From NCBI GenBank assembly GCA_963701325.1, contig OY969604.1, positions 2,170,001 through 2,234,000 on the forward strand: a stretch of 64,000 nt of DNA, in the 5' to 3' direction. Under the pieces are notes generated by a model. The model searched no databases, had not been told where the DNA came from, and saw only the letters and a program-made list of their open reading frames with translations. The translations under genes and the position numbers were made by a program. Each line of letters begins with the position of its first letter. Within the stretch, counting starts at the first letter, position 1. Shown in pieces: positions 8,980 through 18,254 of the stretch. Origin of the DNA: Bog-756 sp963701325. Lineage in GTDB: Bacteria; Actinomycetota; Acidimicrobiia; Acidimicrobiales; RAAP-2.

Positions 8980-10269
8980 TCAGGCGCGTGGCGGTATGAC
9001 CGTTTCGCCGCCCAGGTAGGGCCCGAGCACCGCCGGCAGCACGACCGAGCCGTCCGTGCGGCGTCCCGTCTCGACCAGCGCGGCCCAGATGCGCGCCCAG
9101 GCCAGCGCGGAGCCGTTGAGGGTGTGCACGAAGGCCGGGCTCCCGCCACCGGCCGGCCGGTAGCGGATGACCGCGCGCCGGGCCTGGTAGTCGCTGCACC
9201 AGCTGACCGACGAGACCTCGAGCCACTGGTCCACCCCGGGCGAGTAGACCTCGAGGTCGAAGGTGCGAGCCGCCGAGTTGCCCATGTCCCCTGCGCAGAG
9301 GTCGAGCACCCGGTACCGGAGCCCGAGCTGCTGGAGCAGGCCCTCGGCCCTCGCCACCATCGATTCGAGCAGTGCGGGTGCCTGCTCTGGGGTCGCGTAG
9401 GCGAAGAGCTCGACCTTGTCGAACTCGTGCACCCGGAGCAGGCCCCGGGTATCCCTGCCCGCCGCACCTGCCTCGCGCCGGTAGCAGGCGGTGCCGGCGG
9501 TGAGCTTGAGCGGCAGATCGGCCTCGTCGAGCACGTCGCCGCGCCACATCGAGGTCAGGGGGACCTCGGCGGTCGGGATGGCCCAGAGGTCGTCGCGCTC
9601 GAGGTGGTAGGCGTCCTCGGCGAACTTCGGGAGATGACCGGTCGAGACCATGGTCTCGGTGAGCACCAGGGTGGGAGGGCGCACCTCCTCGAACTCGTCG
9701 GCGTGGCTGTCGAGGGCGAACGAGCTCAACGCCCGGAGCAGGCGGGCCCCGGTCCCCCGGTAGAGGGGGAACATCGACCCCGACAGCTTGGCCCCGCGCT
9801 CCATGTCGAGCAGCCCGAGCTCGGTGCCGATCTCCCAGTGGGGCACCCGCTGCGCCGGGCTGTAGTCGGGCGGTTCGGCCGGCCAGCTGCGTGCGAGGAC
9901 GTTGTCTTCGGGACCCGCACCGTCAGGGGCCTCCGGCGAAGGCAGGTTCGGGAGATAGAGGAGCGCCTGGCGGACCGCATCCTGGGCCCGGTCTGCCTCG
10001 GCATGGAGCGCGGGCTCCTCCTCGCCGGCCGCCCGGCTCCGTGCCGCCAGCTCCCCGGCCCGGGCCTCGTCCCCGGAGCGCCGCGCCTCGCCGACCTCCC
10101 TCGAGAGGGCCTTGATCGTGGCCCGGAGCTCGTCGCGTGCCCCGATCGCGGCCCGCTGTTCGGTGTCGAGTGCGAGCAGACGATCGACCTCGGCCGGATC
10201 CACCCCCCGGCGGCCGAGCGCGGCTTTGACCACCGCGGGGTCCTCCCGCACCAACCGGATATCGATCAT
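8980..10269 (-). CDS. serS: Serine--tRNA ligase
   Basis: The 429-residue class II synthetase charges tRNA-Ser and tRNA-Sec with serine. The N-terminal coiled-coil arm that reads the tRNA (about residues 25-110, Arg/Glu/Ala-rich) follows MIDIRLVREDPAVV. The core shows TAGTACYRREAGAAGRDTRG with the motif 2 arginine, VHEFDKVELF, and CAGDMGNSAARTFDLEV. ATG 10269 was chosen because MIDIRL is the family N-terminus; the frame stays open further upstream but only as low-complexity antisense coding. The gene is divergent from the ABC exporter and converges on the response regulator with only 19 bases between stops. Confidence 0.95.
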   Translation of the reverse strand: MIDIRLVREDPAVVKAALGRRGVDPAEVDRLLALDTEQRAAIGARDELRATIKALSREVGEARRSGDEARAGELAARSRAAGEEEPALHAEADRAQDAVRQALLYLPNLPSPEAPDGAGPEDNVLARSWPAEPPDYSPAQRVPHWEIGTELGLLDMERGAKLSGSMFPLYRGTGARLLRALSSFALDSHADEFEEVRPPTLVLTETMVSTGHLPKFAEDAYHLERDDLWAIPTAEVPLTSMWRGDVLDEADLPLKLTAGTACYRREAGAAGRDTRGLLRVHEFDKVELFAYATPEQAPALLESMVARAEGLLQQLGLRYRVLDLCAGDMGNSAARTFDLEVYSPGVDQWLEVSSVSWCSDYQARRAVIRYRPAGGGSPAFVHTLNGSALAWARIWAALVETGRRTDGSVVLPAVLGPYLGGETVIPPRA

Positions 10270-10296
10270 GACCGCACAACGGTAGCGTGACCACTC

Positions 10297-11346
10297 GTGC
10301 ACGGCGCCGACTCCGAGTCCGACGACACCGCGCGGACCGGCCGTCGGGACGATGAGGTCGCCGTCGCCTGCGAGCGCATGGTCGTCCGCTACGGCGAACG
10401 GGTGGCCGTCGACCACCTCTCCTTCGTGGCCCACCGCGGCGAACTGGTCGCCCTGCTCGGCCCCAACGGTGCCGGCAAGACCAGCACGGTCGAGGCGCTC
10501 GAGGGCTACCGGACGATCGCCGGCGGCACCGCGCGGGTCCTCGGCCTCGACCCTCGGCGCGACCACACCGCGCTCGTGCCGCGCATCGGGGTCATGCTGC
10601 AGCGCCCGGGCGTCTACCCGATGCTCAACCCGGTCCAGGTGCTCGACCTCTTCGCCCGCTACTACGAGGATCCCGAGGACCCGGCGGCACTGCTCGACCG
10701 GGTCGGCCTCGGTGCCGTCCGCCGCACCCGGTGGCGGCGGCTCTCGGGAGGGGAGCAGCAACGACTCTCGCTCGCCCTCGCACTCATCGGCCGGCCCGAG
10801 GTGCTCTTCTTGGACGAGCCGACGGCGGGGGTCGACCCCGAGGGCCGGATCGTGGTCCGCGAGATCATCGCCGACCAGCGGGCACAGGGCCGCTGCGTGG
10901 TCCTGACCACCCATGAGCTCGCGGAGGCCGAGCGGTTGGCCGACCGGGTGATCATCATCGATCGCGGGCGGCTACTCGCAGAGGGCACCCCGGCCGAGCT
11001 CACCACCGGGACCGCTGACGGCTCGATCCGGTTCTCGACCGCTCCGGGGATCGAGACCGGCTCGCTCGGTGCCGCCCTCGGAGAGGGGACCGTCGTCGAG
11101 GAGGAGGGGCCGGGTCGGTACCGGCTGCGCGTCCCTGCGGGTACACCCACCCCCGGGGTCGTGGCCGCCCTCGCCGCGTGGCTCGCGGAGCGTGACCTCT
11201 CCCTCGGCGACCTGCGCACCGGTCAGTCGCTCGAGGAGGCCTACCTGGCCATCACCGCCACCCGCGAAACCACCGACTCCACGGAAGACGCGCCGGGGGC
11301 ACCGGCTGGGTCGCCGGCTCGCGGCCGGCGCGGTGCGAGGAGCTGA
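10297..11346 (+). CDS. ABC transporter ATP-binding protein, DrrA/multidrug type
   Basis: The 349-residue ATPase subunit of an ABC exporter has Walker A LLGPNGAGKTST, signature RLSGGEQQRLSLALAL, Walker B VLFLDEPTAGVDPEGR and the H-loop TTHELAEAERL. A C-terminal region of about 100 residues after the ATPase core is typical of the DrrA/CcmA-like group that exports drugs or lipids. The start is GTG 10297, 27 bases from the divergent serS start. The stop overlaps the permease ATG (TGATG), so the two are coupled. The substrate cannot be read from the sequence. Confidence 0.92.
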   Translation: MHGADSESDDTARTGRRDDEVAVACERMVVRYGERVAVDHLSFVAHRGELVALLGPNGAGKTSTVEALEGYRTIAGGTARVLGLDPRRDHTALVPRIGVMLQRPGVYPMLNPVQVLDLFARYYEDPEDPAALLDRVGLGAVRRTRWRRLSGGEQQRLSLALALIGRPEVLFLDEPTAGVDPEGRIVVREIIADQRAQGRCVVLTTHELAEAERLADRVIIIDRGRLLAEGTPAELTTGTADGSIRFSTAPGIETGSLGAALGEGTVVEEEGPGRYRLRVPAGTPTPGVVAALAAWLAERDLSLGDLRTGQSLEEAYLAITATRETTDSTEDAPGAPAGSPARGRRGARS

Positions 11347-12086
11347 TGCGACCGCTCGCCGCACAGCTCCGCGCCGAGGTGACCATGGTCCTCACCAACG
11401 GCGAGACCGTCCTGCTGACGCTCGGGATCCCGGTCGTGTTCCTGCTGTTCTTCTCCGCGGTGCACGTGCTGCCCACCGGGACCAGCCACCCGGTGGACTT
11501 CCTCGTCCCTGGCATCCTGGCCCTGGCCGTCATGTCGACGGCGATGACCGCCCTCTCCATCGGGACCGGGTTCGAACGTGGCTACGGGGTGCTCAAGCGC
11601 CTCGGGTCCACCCCGCTCGGCCGGCCGCGCCTGCTGGGCGCCAAGATCACGACCGTCATCGGCGTCGAGCTGCTGCAGGCCGCGGTGCTGGTGGCCGTCG
11701 GCTACGCGATCGGATGGACCCCCGGCGGACCGGGCGGGGCGGGCGCACTGGCCGGTGAGGCGCTCGTCGCCATGGTGCTCGGGACGGTGGCGTTCGGGGG
11801 CATCGGGCTCATCCTGGCCGGGTCGCTCGCGCCGCTGGTCAACCTCGCGCTCGTCAACAGCCTCTTCGTGGTGCTCCTCCTGCTCGGGGGGATGCTCATC
11901 CCCCTGGGCAAGCTGCCCGCCTGGATGGCCGACATCTCGCGCCTGCTGCCGGCCGCAGCACTCACCGACGCGCTGCACGGGACGCTCGGCCACGGCACGC
12001 CGGTCGCGGCCCGCGACTGGGTCGTGCTCGGTGCGTGGGCGGTCGCCGCTCCCCTGGTCGCCGGGCTCACCTTCCGCTGGGAGTGA
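11346..12086 (+). CDS. ABC-2 type transporter permease
   Basis: This 246-residue membrane protein has about six helices: VLLTLGIPVVFLLFFSAVHV, FLVPGILALAVMSTAMTAL, LLQAAVLVAVGYAI, ALVAMVLGTVAFGGIGLILA, LVNLALVNSLFVVLLLLGGM and a final AVAAPLVAGLTF. The YGVLKRLGSTPLGRPRLLGAK loop between helices 2 and 3 is characteristic of ABC-2 permeases of the DrrB type. It is translationally coupled to the preceding ATPase gene, and the pair probably forms a dimeric exporter. It sits just before the haem/cytochrome oxidase genes, where ABC-2 pairs are common in actinobacteria, but no functional link can be shown. Confidence 0.87.
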   Translation: MRPLAAQLRAEVTMVLTNGETVLLTLGIPVVFLLFFSAVHVLPTGTSHPVDFLVPGILALAVMSTAMTALSIGTGFERGYGVLKRLGSTPLGRPRLLGAKITTVIGVELLQAAVLVAVGYAIGWTPGGPGGAGALAGEALVAMVLGTVAFGGIGLILAGSLAPLVNLALVNSLFVVLLLLGGMLIPLGKLPAWMADISRLLPAAALTDALHGTLGHGTPVAARDWVVLGAWAVAAPLVAGLTFRWE

Positions 12087-12131
12087 GGGCGCCCTTCGCT
12101 ACCGTCTGACCGCGCCGCCCACCGCGACGGT

Positions 12132-12722
12132 TCAGACCGGGCTCCCGAGCCGCCCGAGCCATCCGTGGAGCTGGGCCGCGGTGACCGGTCCGATCGTATG
12201 CCCGATCACCCGGCCCGACGCGTCGATGAAGAAGGTGTTCGGCTGGGCGTCGAGCCCGTAGAGACCAGAGGTGACCCGGATGTTGGCGTCGACCCCGACC
12301 GGATAGGGGATGCCGGACTTCTGGACGAATGCGAGCGCATCGGCGGTCGGGTCGGCCACGTCCACGCCGACGAACTGCACGGCCGCTCCCTTCGCCTGCT
12401 CGGCACGGGCCGTCGACGCCAGCAGTGGCGTCTCCTCCTGGCACGGGGCGCACCACGAGGCGAAGAAGTTGAGCACCACCGGGCGGTGCCGGTCCGGACC
12501 GAGGCGGTCGAGCCTCACCGGCGACCCGCCGGTGAGGGAGGGCAGGGTGAAGTCGGGGGCGATCGACCCCGGAGCGACCACCGCCCCCGACCCGGACGCG
12601 GTCTTCGGAGCGTTCCCGAGCCCGACGAAGAGGAAGACGCCGAGGCCGGCCGCGATCACGCAGCCGATGAGCAGTGCGCGCAGGCGGTGCGGGGGCGGTG
12701 GGGCGCTCGCCTGCGGTGGCAT
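12132..12722 (-). CDS. Membrane-anchored thioredoxin-like protein (TlpA/ResA type)
   Basis: The 196-residue extracytoplasmic thiol-disulfide oxidoreductase is anchored by one helix (LLIGCVIAAGLGVFLFVGLG). A redoxin domain begins at APDFTLPSLTGG, has the active-site motif FFASWCAPCQEE, and continues with GVDVADPTADALAFV and QPNTFFIDASGRVIGH including the cis-Pro region. Such proteins reduce apocytochrome or CuA-site cysteines. The neighbouring ctaB and ctaA suggest a role in cytochrome oxidase maturation. ATG 12722 is used. A TTG at 12764, overlapping the ctaB stop as TTGA, would add 14 residues and fits this genome's overlap habit. Confidence 0.88.
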   Translation of the reverse strand: MPPQASAPPPPHRLRALLIGCVIAAGLGVFLFVGLGNAPKTASGSGAVVAPGSIAPDFTLPSLTGGSPVRLDRLGPDRHRPVVLNFFASWCAPCQEETPLLASTARAEQAKGAAVQFVGVDVADPTADALAFVQKSGIPYPVGVDANIRVTSGLYGLDAQPNTFFIDASGRVIGHTIGPVTAAQLHGWLGRLGSPV

Positions 12723-12760
12723 CGGGGGCTCCGAGCCGGTCGCCGCGGCAGGGGTGTCCG

Positions 12761-13666
12761 TCAATGGTGGAGGAAGACGTCGACCGCCATGCAGACGAAG
12801 AGGAGGGTCAGGTAGGTGATCGAATAGCTGAACAACTGCATGGCGGCCTTGGGGGTGGCCCGCATCCACAGGCGCACGGAGAACCCGATGAACCCGAGAC
12901 CGAGCACGGTGGCCGAGACCAGGTAGAGACCACCGAGGTGGGCGACCGGGACGAGCAGCAGCGTGGCCCCGACCATGACCACGGTGTAGAGGAGGATCTC
13001 GACGGCGGTCCGCTGGACGGTCGCGACCGCGGGGAGCATCGGGACCTTCGCGGCCTGGTAGTCGTCCTTGTACTTGACCGCGAGGGCCCAGAAGTGGGGC
13101 GGGGTCCAGACGAAGATGATGGCGAAGAGCACGAGGGGGGTCCAGGCCAGACTGTCGGTCACCGCGGCCCAGCCGACGAGGACTGGCACGGCACCGGCTG
13201 CACCGCCGATGACGATGTTCTGACTGCTGGTCCGCTTGAGCCAGAGCGTGTAGACGAACACGTAGAAGAGGGTGGCCGAGACCGCGAGCACCGCCGAGAG
13301 CAGGTTGACCCACGCCCAGAGCTCGACGAACGCGGTCACCTCGAGGGCAATGGCGAAGATGAGGGCGTTGCGGGGTGCGACAGCCCCGGTCACCAGCGGG
13401 CGGCTCCGGGTCCGGTGCATGAGCTTGTCGATGTCCCGGTCCACGTACATGTTGATCGCATTGGCGCCACCGGCGGCCAGGGCGCCCCCGAGCAGGGTGG
13501 CCACCATCAACCAGAGCGGTGGGAGGCCCCGTTCGGCGAGGATCATGGTCGGGAGCGTCGTGATGAGCAGGAGCTCGATGATCCGCGGCTTGGTGAGCGC
13601 GATATAGGCACCGAGGCGCACGCTCAGGGAAAGGCGGCTGGGCAGGGCCACAGCGCGGAGGGCCAT
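12761..13666 (-). CDS. ctaB: Protohaem IX farnesyltransferase (haem O synthase)
   Basis: The 301-residue polytopic membrane prenyltransferase adds a farnesyl group to haem B, giving haem O for the haem A oxidases. It starts with the family pattern IALTKPRIIELLLITTLPTM. It contains the allylic-diphosphate motif NAINMYVDRDIDKLMHRT (N-x3-D-x3-D type) and the second conserved region WTPPHFWALAVKYKDDY. About eight to nine helices are visible. The ATG at 13666 is preceded by a GTG nine bases upstream. It is divergent from ctaA across about 120 bases, giving a compact haem A locus with the thioredoxin-like gene downstream. Confidence 0.95.
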   Translation of the reverse strand: MALRAVALPSRLSLSVRLGAYIALTKPRIIELLLITTLPTMILAERGLPPLWLMVATLLGGALAAGGANAINMYVDRDIDKLMHRTRSRPLVTGAVAPRNALIFAIALEVTAFVELWAWVNLLSAVLAVSATLFYVFVYTLWLKRTSSQNIVIGGAAGAVPVLVGWAAVTDSLAWTPLVLFAIIFVWTPPHFWALAVKYKDDYQAAKVPMLPAVATVQRTAVEILLYTVVMVGATLLLVPVAHLGGLYLVSATVLGLGFIGFSVRLWMRATPKAAMQLFSYSITYLTLLFVCMAVDVFLHH

Positions 13667-13784
13667 GGCCGGCACATTACTGCCTGACGCCCGCTCCCAC
13701 CCATCGACGGCCGGGCGCACGCCTACCGGCGCACCCGGTCCGGGGAGGCGGTCGTCCCGGACCGGCCGGTACGATCGGTAGACG

Positions 13785-14766
13785 GTGCTCTCTGCGCGAT
13801 GCGGTCCCCGCCCGTTCCTCCTCCTCTGCCGATGCACGCTGGCAGCGATCGTGGTCAACGTGGCCTCTGGCGCGGCTGTCCGGCTCTCGGATTCCGGGCT
13901 CGGCTGCCCTGACTGGCCCACCTGCTCCCAGAGTCGTCTGACCCCGCCGCTCGCGCTTCACCCGGTCATCGAGTTCACCAATCGGATGGTCGTGACCCTC
14001 CTCGTCGTCGCCTGCGCGTTGACCGCCGTCGCCGCCTTCACCCGCCGGCCAGTCCGCCGCGACCTGCGCTGGCTGTCCGCCGGACTCGTGCTCGGGGTCT
14101 TCGCCGAGGCCGGGATCGGCGCCGTCGTCGTCTACAGCAAGCTCAACGCCTACGTGGTCATGACCCACTTCCTGGTGGGGATGGCCCTCCTGACCGTTGG
14201 CGTCGTGCTCACCCTGCGGGCTGGCCACGGGCCCGGACAGCGGGGTGGTCAGGGTGGGCCGCCGCGCCCTCACGATGACGCGGATCTACCTCGGCATGCT
14301 CGCGGTGGCCATCGCCGCCGGTACCGCGACCACCGGCGCCGGCCCCCACGCCGGCGGGGTGGGGGCCAAGCGGGTGCCGATCGGACTCTCCGCTATGACC
14401 CGGATCCACGCGGAGATCGTGCTCGCGACCGGCGTCCTCTTGCTTGCGCTGCTGTGGGAGCTCTGGCACTCAGACGCCCCGGCCCGGATCCAGGAGTCGG
14501 GGCGCATCCTGCTTGCCGCGATGGTCGCACAGGGCGTGGTCGGGTACACCCAGTACTTCACCCACCTCCCGGCGCTGCTGGTAGGGGTGCACGTGCTCGG
14601 GGCGACGCTGGTCTGGTCGACCGCGCTCTGGTTCCACCACGGGCTCTCGGACCACCGGCCCGAGGTGGTCGACCGAGCGGCGATCCCCTCCGACGGGTCT
14701 GTCGAGGCGGGCTCCGACGATCGCGCGGCGGTAGCAGGTACAGCGCCGGTGCCGGAGCCGGCGTGA
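13785..14766 (+). CDS. ctaA: Haem A synthase (COX15/CtaA), frameshifted
   Basis: This membrane enzyme oxidises haem O to haem A. The first half reads RLSDSGLGCPDWPTC (the extracytoplasmic Cys loop), VIEFTNRMVV and VVMTHFLVGMALL. The second half lies in the next frame and reads YLGMLAVAIAAGTATTGAGP, HAGG, MTRIHAEIVLATGV and GVHVLGATLVW with the C-terminal haem-ligand histidines. The join is near 14229-14236 (CACGGGCCCGG). Removing one G restores a continuous protein of about 326 residues. The GTG start at 13785 matches the divergent layout with ctaB. Loss of one base count in a G/C run next to an intact ctaB argues for a sequencing error rather than decay. Confidence 0.85.
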
Positions 14767-14840
14767 GGGACTGGCGCTCCCTCCGGTCCCGGGTCAAACC
14801 GGGGGATCGCACCGATGCCGCCTCCGGGCTTGCAGGGTCG

Positions 14841-15146
14841 ATGGCCTCCATGCCGGCCGAGACGGTGCCGGCCGGTGACGTGCGCACCGACTTCGACGAG
14901 GACGTCGCGACAGATCGGCCGTGGTTGGTCATCGTCTGGAACGATCCGATCAACCTCATGTCGTTCGTGACCTATGTCCTCCAGAAGCTCTTCGGCTACT
15001 CGAAGGAGAAGGCGACCAAGCTCATGCTCGACGTGCACCACAAGGGCAGAGCTGTCGTGTCGTCGGGGACCCGGGAGCGGGCCGAGCTCGACGTCTACCG
15101 GCTTCGCGAGCACGGGCTGTGGGCCACGATGGAACAGTCGACGTGA
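14841..15146 (+). CDS. clpS: ATP-dependent Clp protease adaptor ClpS
   Basis: The 101-residue cytoplasmic adaptor delivers N-degron substrates to ClpC/ClpA-ClpP. The core reads WLVIVWNDPINLMSFVTYVL (N-degron pocket and the N-D-x-x-N hydrophobic strand), LFGYSKEKATKLMLDVHHKG, then GRAVVSSGTRERAELDVYRL. These are the defining ClpS segments. ATG 14841 places a flexible acidic N-terminus before the core. The frame upstream continues into out-of-frame ctaA sequence, so a longer fusion is an artefact. The stop overlaps the GTG of the DUF2017 gene (GTGA), the same order as in mycobacteria. Confidence 0.93.
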   Translation: MASMPAETVPAGDVRTDFDEDVATDRPWLVIVWNDPINLMSFVTYVLQKLFGYSKEKATKLMLDVHHKGRAVVSSGTRERAELDVYRLREHGLWATMEQST

Positions 15147-15637
15147 GTGCACCGATCCGTCGGCGACGCGACGGTCGGTATGCAGTCAAGCTCGATCGCA
15201 ATGCGAGGGTCGTCCTTGCCAACCTGGCCCAGCAGCTGCCCGGCGCCCTCGAGAGCCGCGACCCGATGGTCCGGCGGCTGTTCCCACCGGCCTACCCCGA
15301 AGAGAAGCTGGCCGACGCCGAGCGCGAGTACCGGGACCTGGTGGACAACGCGCTGGTCAACCACCACCGCGAGGCGCTCGAGGTCCTCATCCGGACGGCA
15401 GACGCCGAGACCCTCGACGAGTCCGAATTCGCCGCGTGGCTCGACGCGGTCGAAGCTCTCCGGCTGGTGCTCGGGACGCGTCTCGACGTGACCGAGGGCA
15501 TGGAACCGCCGGCGCCGGAGGATCCGCGCGCCGCCGAGTACGGGCTCTACGAGTTCTTGGGCGAGCTCCAGTATCTGATGGTCGAGGTCCTCGCCGCAGA
15601 CCTGCCCGACCAGGGCCGGCCCGAAGGAGGGCTCTGA
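15143..15637 (+). CDS. DUF2017 family protein
   Basis: The 164-residue soluble, acidic and largely helical protein shows the family pattern seen next to clpS in actinobacteria: VVLANLAQQLPGALES near the N-terminus, RRLFPPAYPE, and a C-terminal LYEFLGELQYLMVEVLA. The function is not known; some relatives are annotated as regulators without proof. Co-translation with clpS through the GTGA overlap suggests a role linked to regulated proteolysis, which is inference from context. The start GTG 15143 is set by that overlap. Confidence 0.82.
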   Translation: MSAPIRRRRDGRYAVKLDRNARVVLANLAQQLPGALESRDPMVRRLFPPAYPEEKLADAEREYRDLVDNALVNHHREALEVLIRTADAETLDESEFAAWLDAVEALRLVLGTRLDVTEGMEPPAPEDPRAAEYGLYEFLGELQYLMVEVLAADLPDQGRPEGGL

Positions 15638-15676
15638 TGCCCTCTGATATCCTCCCTACGCCCAATCACGGTTCGA

Positions 15677-15749
15677 GCCCCCATCGTCTAGCGGCCAAGG
15701 ACGCCGCCCTTTCAAGGCGGTAACACGGGTTCGAATCCCGTTGGGGGTG
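15677..15749 (+). tRNA. tRNA-Glu (anticodon TTC)
   Basis: A full cloverleaf can be folded. The acceptor stem GCCCCCA pairs with TGGGGGT (one G-T wobble). The anticodon stem CCGCC/GGCGG has loop CTTTCAA giving anticodon TTC. The T arm ACGGG-TTCGAAT-CCCGT is standard. The discriminator base is G, and no CCA is encoded. Confidence 0.95.
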
Positions 15750-15814
15750 CTTGTGGCCCGGACCCCGTGCCCGAGACCTCCGTGGCCTCCGCGCCGAAAC
15801 AGCGCTGGCGCCTC

Positions 15815-17942
15815 CTATGGCGCCGACTGGAGGTGGAGTGCCTTGGTGAGCACCCCTCCCAACGCGAATGTGTAGACCTTGGTCACGTGATCGGAGTTGA
15901 TGTAGACCTCGTACTTGCCCACGACGGCGGTGCAGGTCTCGGAGCAGAACCACGGGGTCATGTCGAGATACCGTCCGCCGACAGTGGTCACGGCGGCTTG
16001 CTCGACCCGGTCGTACTTGATCAGATAGCCGCTCAGCGGAGACGAACAGGCTTGGACGTTGGTCGCGTGCTGTGAGAGACAGGTGGGAGGGTCGGTGCGT
16101 AACGAGGGGATGTTGCCGAGGACCAGGATGTGGGTCTTCGGGATGGTGAGCCTGTCGAAGGTGTCGAGTAAGCCCTGCTTCCACTGCTTGCGGGTGAACG
16201 CCTTTCCGCTCGCACTGGGTTCGGGTTCTTGACTCACGATGAGCAGGTCGGGATGGATCCGGTTGATGAGGCCGACGGAGAATCGGTGGAAGTTGTCAGC
16301 ACGCGACGTACGGGCGCGGAGAGGACTCGGCGGGGTTCTGGACCGAGAGGAAGCCGACCGGGCAGGCCGACTTGCCCACCCAGACCAACTTCCAGTGCGC
16401 CTTGGCGGCAATGCTGTCGAGGACCGAGAACCACATCGCCGCGTGCGAGTCGCCGAAGAGCACCATGGTCTTCGAGCCGTTCGGGTCACCGAAGGAACAG
16501 TTCGGGAGGGTGTCGGCGCTGTAGGGGATCCAACAGGGCCCTTCGGGCTTTCCCCAGTCGTCCGAGGCGTTCCCGAGTGAGGGTTCGAGGTTGGCGGGCA
16601 GGGTCTTGATCGACGGGCCGGCAGCCACCAGCTTCGACAGCGTGGCGCTGGAGACCGACTCGTACGACGAGATCGGGTCGGCGTGGGCGCGGAGCTCGAG
16701 GGTGGCCACGCCGAGCGAGGTTGCGATCAGGGCGAGGCCGAGCACGATGGGGGGCCACTTGCGACGGGTCAACATCTTGGCGTGGCGCACCGGGTTCTCG
16801 ATGAACAGGTAGGTCGCGATCGAGATCACCAGGACCATCAGGAGCCAGGGAAGGTTCTGCGAGAAGGGGAGGCTTGTCTTGCTCGCGTAATAGGCCGCGA
16901 TGATCAGGATCGGCCAGTGCCAGAGGTAGATCGAGTAGGAGAGCTTGCCCATCCACTGGAAGGGGGCCAGGCGCAGCAGCGACTCGGCCCCGAAGGCCGG
17001 GGCGGTCATCCCGCCGGCGATGACCAGGGCGGTGCCGACCACCGGGACTGCGACGGCCGACCCCGGGTAGGGGGTGTTCCGGGTGAACTCGAGGGCGGAG
17101 AATGCGATGGCGGCGAGACCGACCCAGCTCATCGCAGTACCGATCCGCCGGGGGACGGACAGCAGCCACCGGGTGGCCACCGCGACCAGGGCACCGAGGG
17201 CGAGCTCCCAGGCCCGGGTGAAGGGGGAGAAGTAGGCCACGGTCGGGTTGGCGGAGGTTTGGAGCACCGAGAGGAGGAAGGAGGCCACGATGGCGACCCC
17301 GAGGGTGAGGGCCAGCCTGGCCGCGAGGGACAGCTTCGTCTTCAGAGAGGCCACCACGATGAAGATGGCGGGGTAGACCAAGTAGAACTGCTCCTCGACG
17401 GCCAGGGACCAGAAGTTCTGGAGCGCGGATGGCGGCTGGGTGGAGGTGAGGTAGTTGGTCCCGATGGCCGAGAAGTGGAAGTTGGCCAGGAAGACCGAGG
17501 CCCACCGTGCGTCTGTGGCCGTCTGGTTCCCGTAGATCACACCCAGCATCACGTAGGCGGCCGAACAGGCGGCGATGATCACCAAGGTCGCCGCCGGGAT
17601 GATCCGGCGAGCCCGACGGCCGTAGAAGCCGAGGATGGACACGCGGCCCGAGGCCTCCCGCTCCCGGAGCAACACCCCGGTGATCACGAACCCCGAGATG
17701 ACGAAGAAGACGTCGACCCCGACGAAGCCCCCGGTCAGCCAGGTGACGCCGGCGTGGAAGCAGACCACCAGCAGGACGGCCACCGCCCGCAGCCCCTCGA
17801 CGTCGGGACGGAACCGGCGATCGGACGGGGCCGTGCCCGACTCGTCCCCGGTGGGCAGGAACCGTTCGTCGACGTCCGGCGCCTCGGATACGGCCACCCT
17901 GCTCCCCCCAAGCAACCCTGCTCGATACCCGACGACCCGCAT
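15815..17942 (-). CDS. OafA/YrhL-type acyltransferase with C-terminal SGNH domain, frameshifted
   Basis: This integral membrane O-acyltransferase modifies cell-envelope polysaccharide or lipid. It has an N-terminal acyltransferase-3 domain of about ten helices (FRPDVEGLRAVAVLLVVCFH, GGFVGVDVFFVISGFVIT, NFWSLAVEEQFYLVYP) and a C-terminal SGNH hydrolase-like domain (VLFGDSHAAMWF, and later the DHVTKVYT region). The first frame stops at 16296-16298 right after PRPYVAC. The next frame continues DNFHRFSVGLINRIHPDLL. Removing one T at about 16298 restores the usual Y-x-x-C-x-x-F/W-R pattern and gives about 708 residues. ATG 17942 is taken as start. No biosynthetic neighbours reveal its acceptor. 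Confidence 0.85.
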
Positions 17943-18156
17943 CGAGAGCAATCAGTGTGCATGGTGCCGGCCACCCCCGCAACCCCGCCCCCCTCGACGA
18001 CTCGGGGTGGGATTCAGCCCGAAAGGTGCAGGTAGTACGTCGTTCTGTGGCTCGATTCCACGGAAGAACTGCTGCTCGGAGCCACTGATAGAGTCGCGGT
18101 TCCAATCCCCGGTGGTGCGGGGGTGCGGTATGCCCCAGCGCAGAGCAGCTGGTTGG

Positions 18157-18234
18157 GGACCTGTGGTGCAGTTTGGAGTGCACGCCGCCCTGTCAAGGCG
18201 GAGGTCGCGGGTTCAAATCCCGTCAGGTCCGCCA
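18157..18234 (+). tRNA. tRNA-Asp (anticodon GTC), CCA encoded
   Basis: Acceptor GGACCTG/CAGGTCC, D arm GTGC/GCAC, anticodon stem CCGCC/GGCGG with loop CTGTCAA, and T arm GCGGG-TTCAAAT-CCCGT fold into a complete tRNA ending with discriminator G at 18231 followed by CCA. It is the only one of the four tRNAs in the window with an encoded CCA. Confidence 0.95.
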
Positions 18235-18254
18235 CCCCGGTCCCACCGGGGCGA

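Noticed and set aside
10270..10914. N-terminal extension of serS by 215 codons
   Set aside because: It lies antisense to the ABC ATPase gene and has no similarity to any synthetase domain; MIDIRL is the family start.
13785..15146. A single open frame that would fuse haem A synthase with ClpS
   Set aside because: The middle part is out-of-frame ctaA sequence; the conserved second half of ctaA is in the next frame and ClpS has its own ATG at 14841.
18095..18115. GGTTCCAATCCCC resembling a tRNA T arm
   Set aside because: No matching acceptor, D or anticodon stems can be formed around it.
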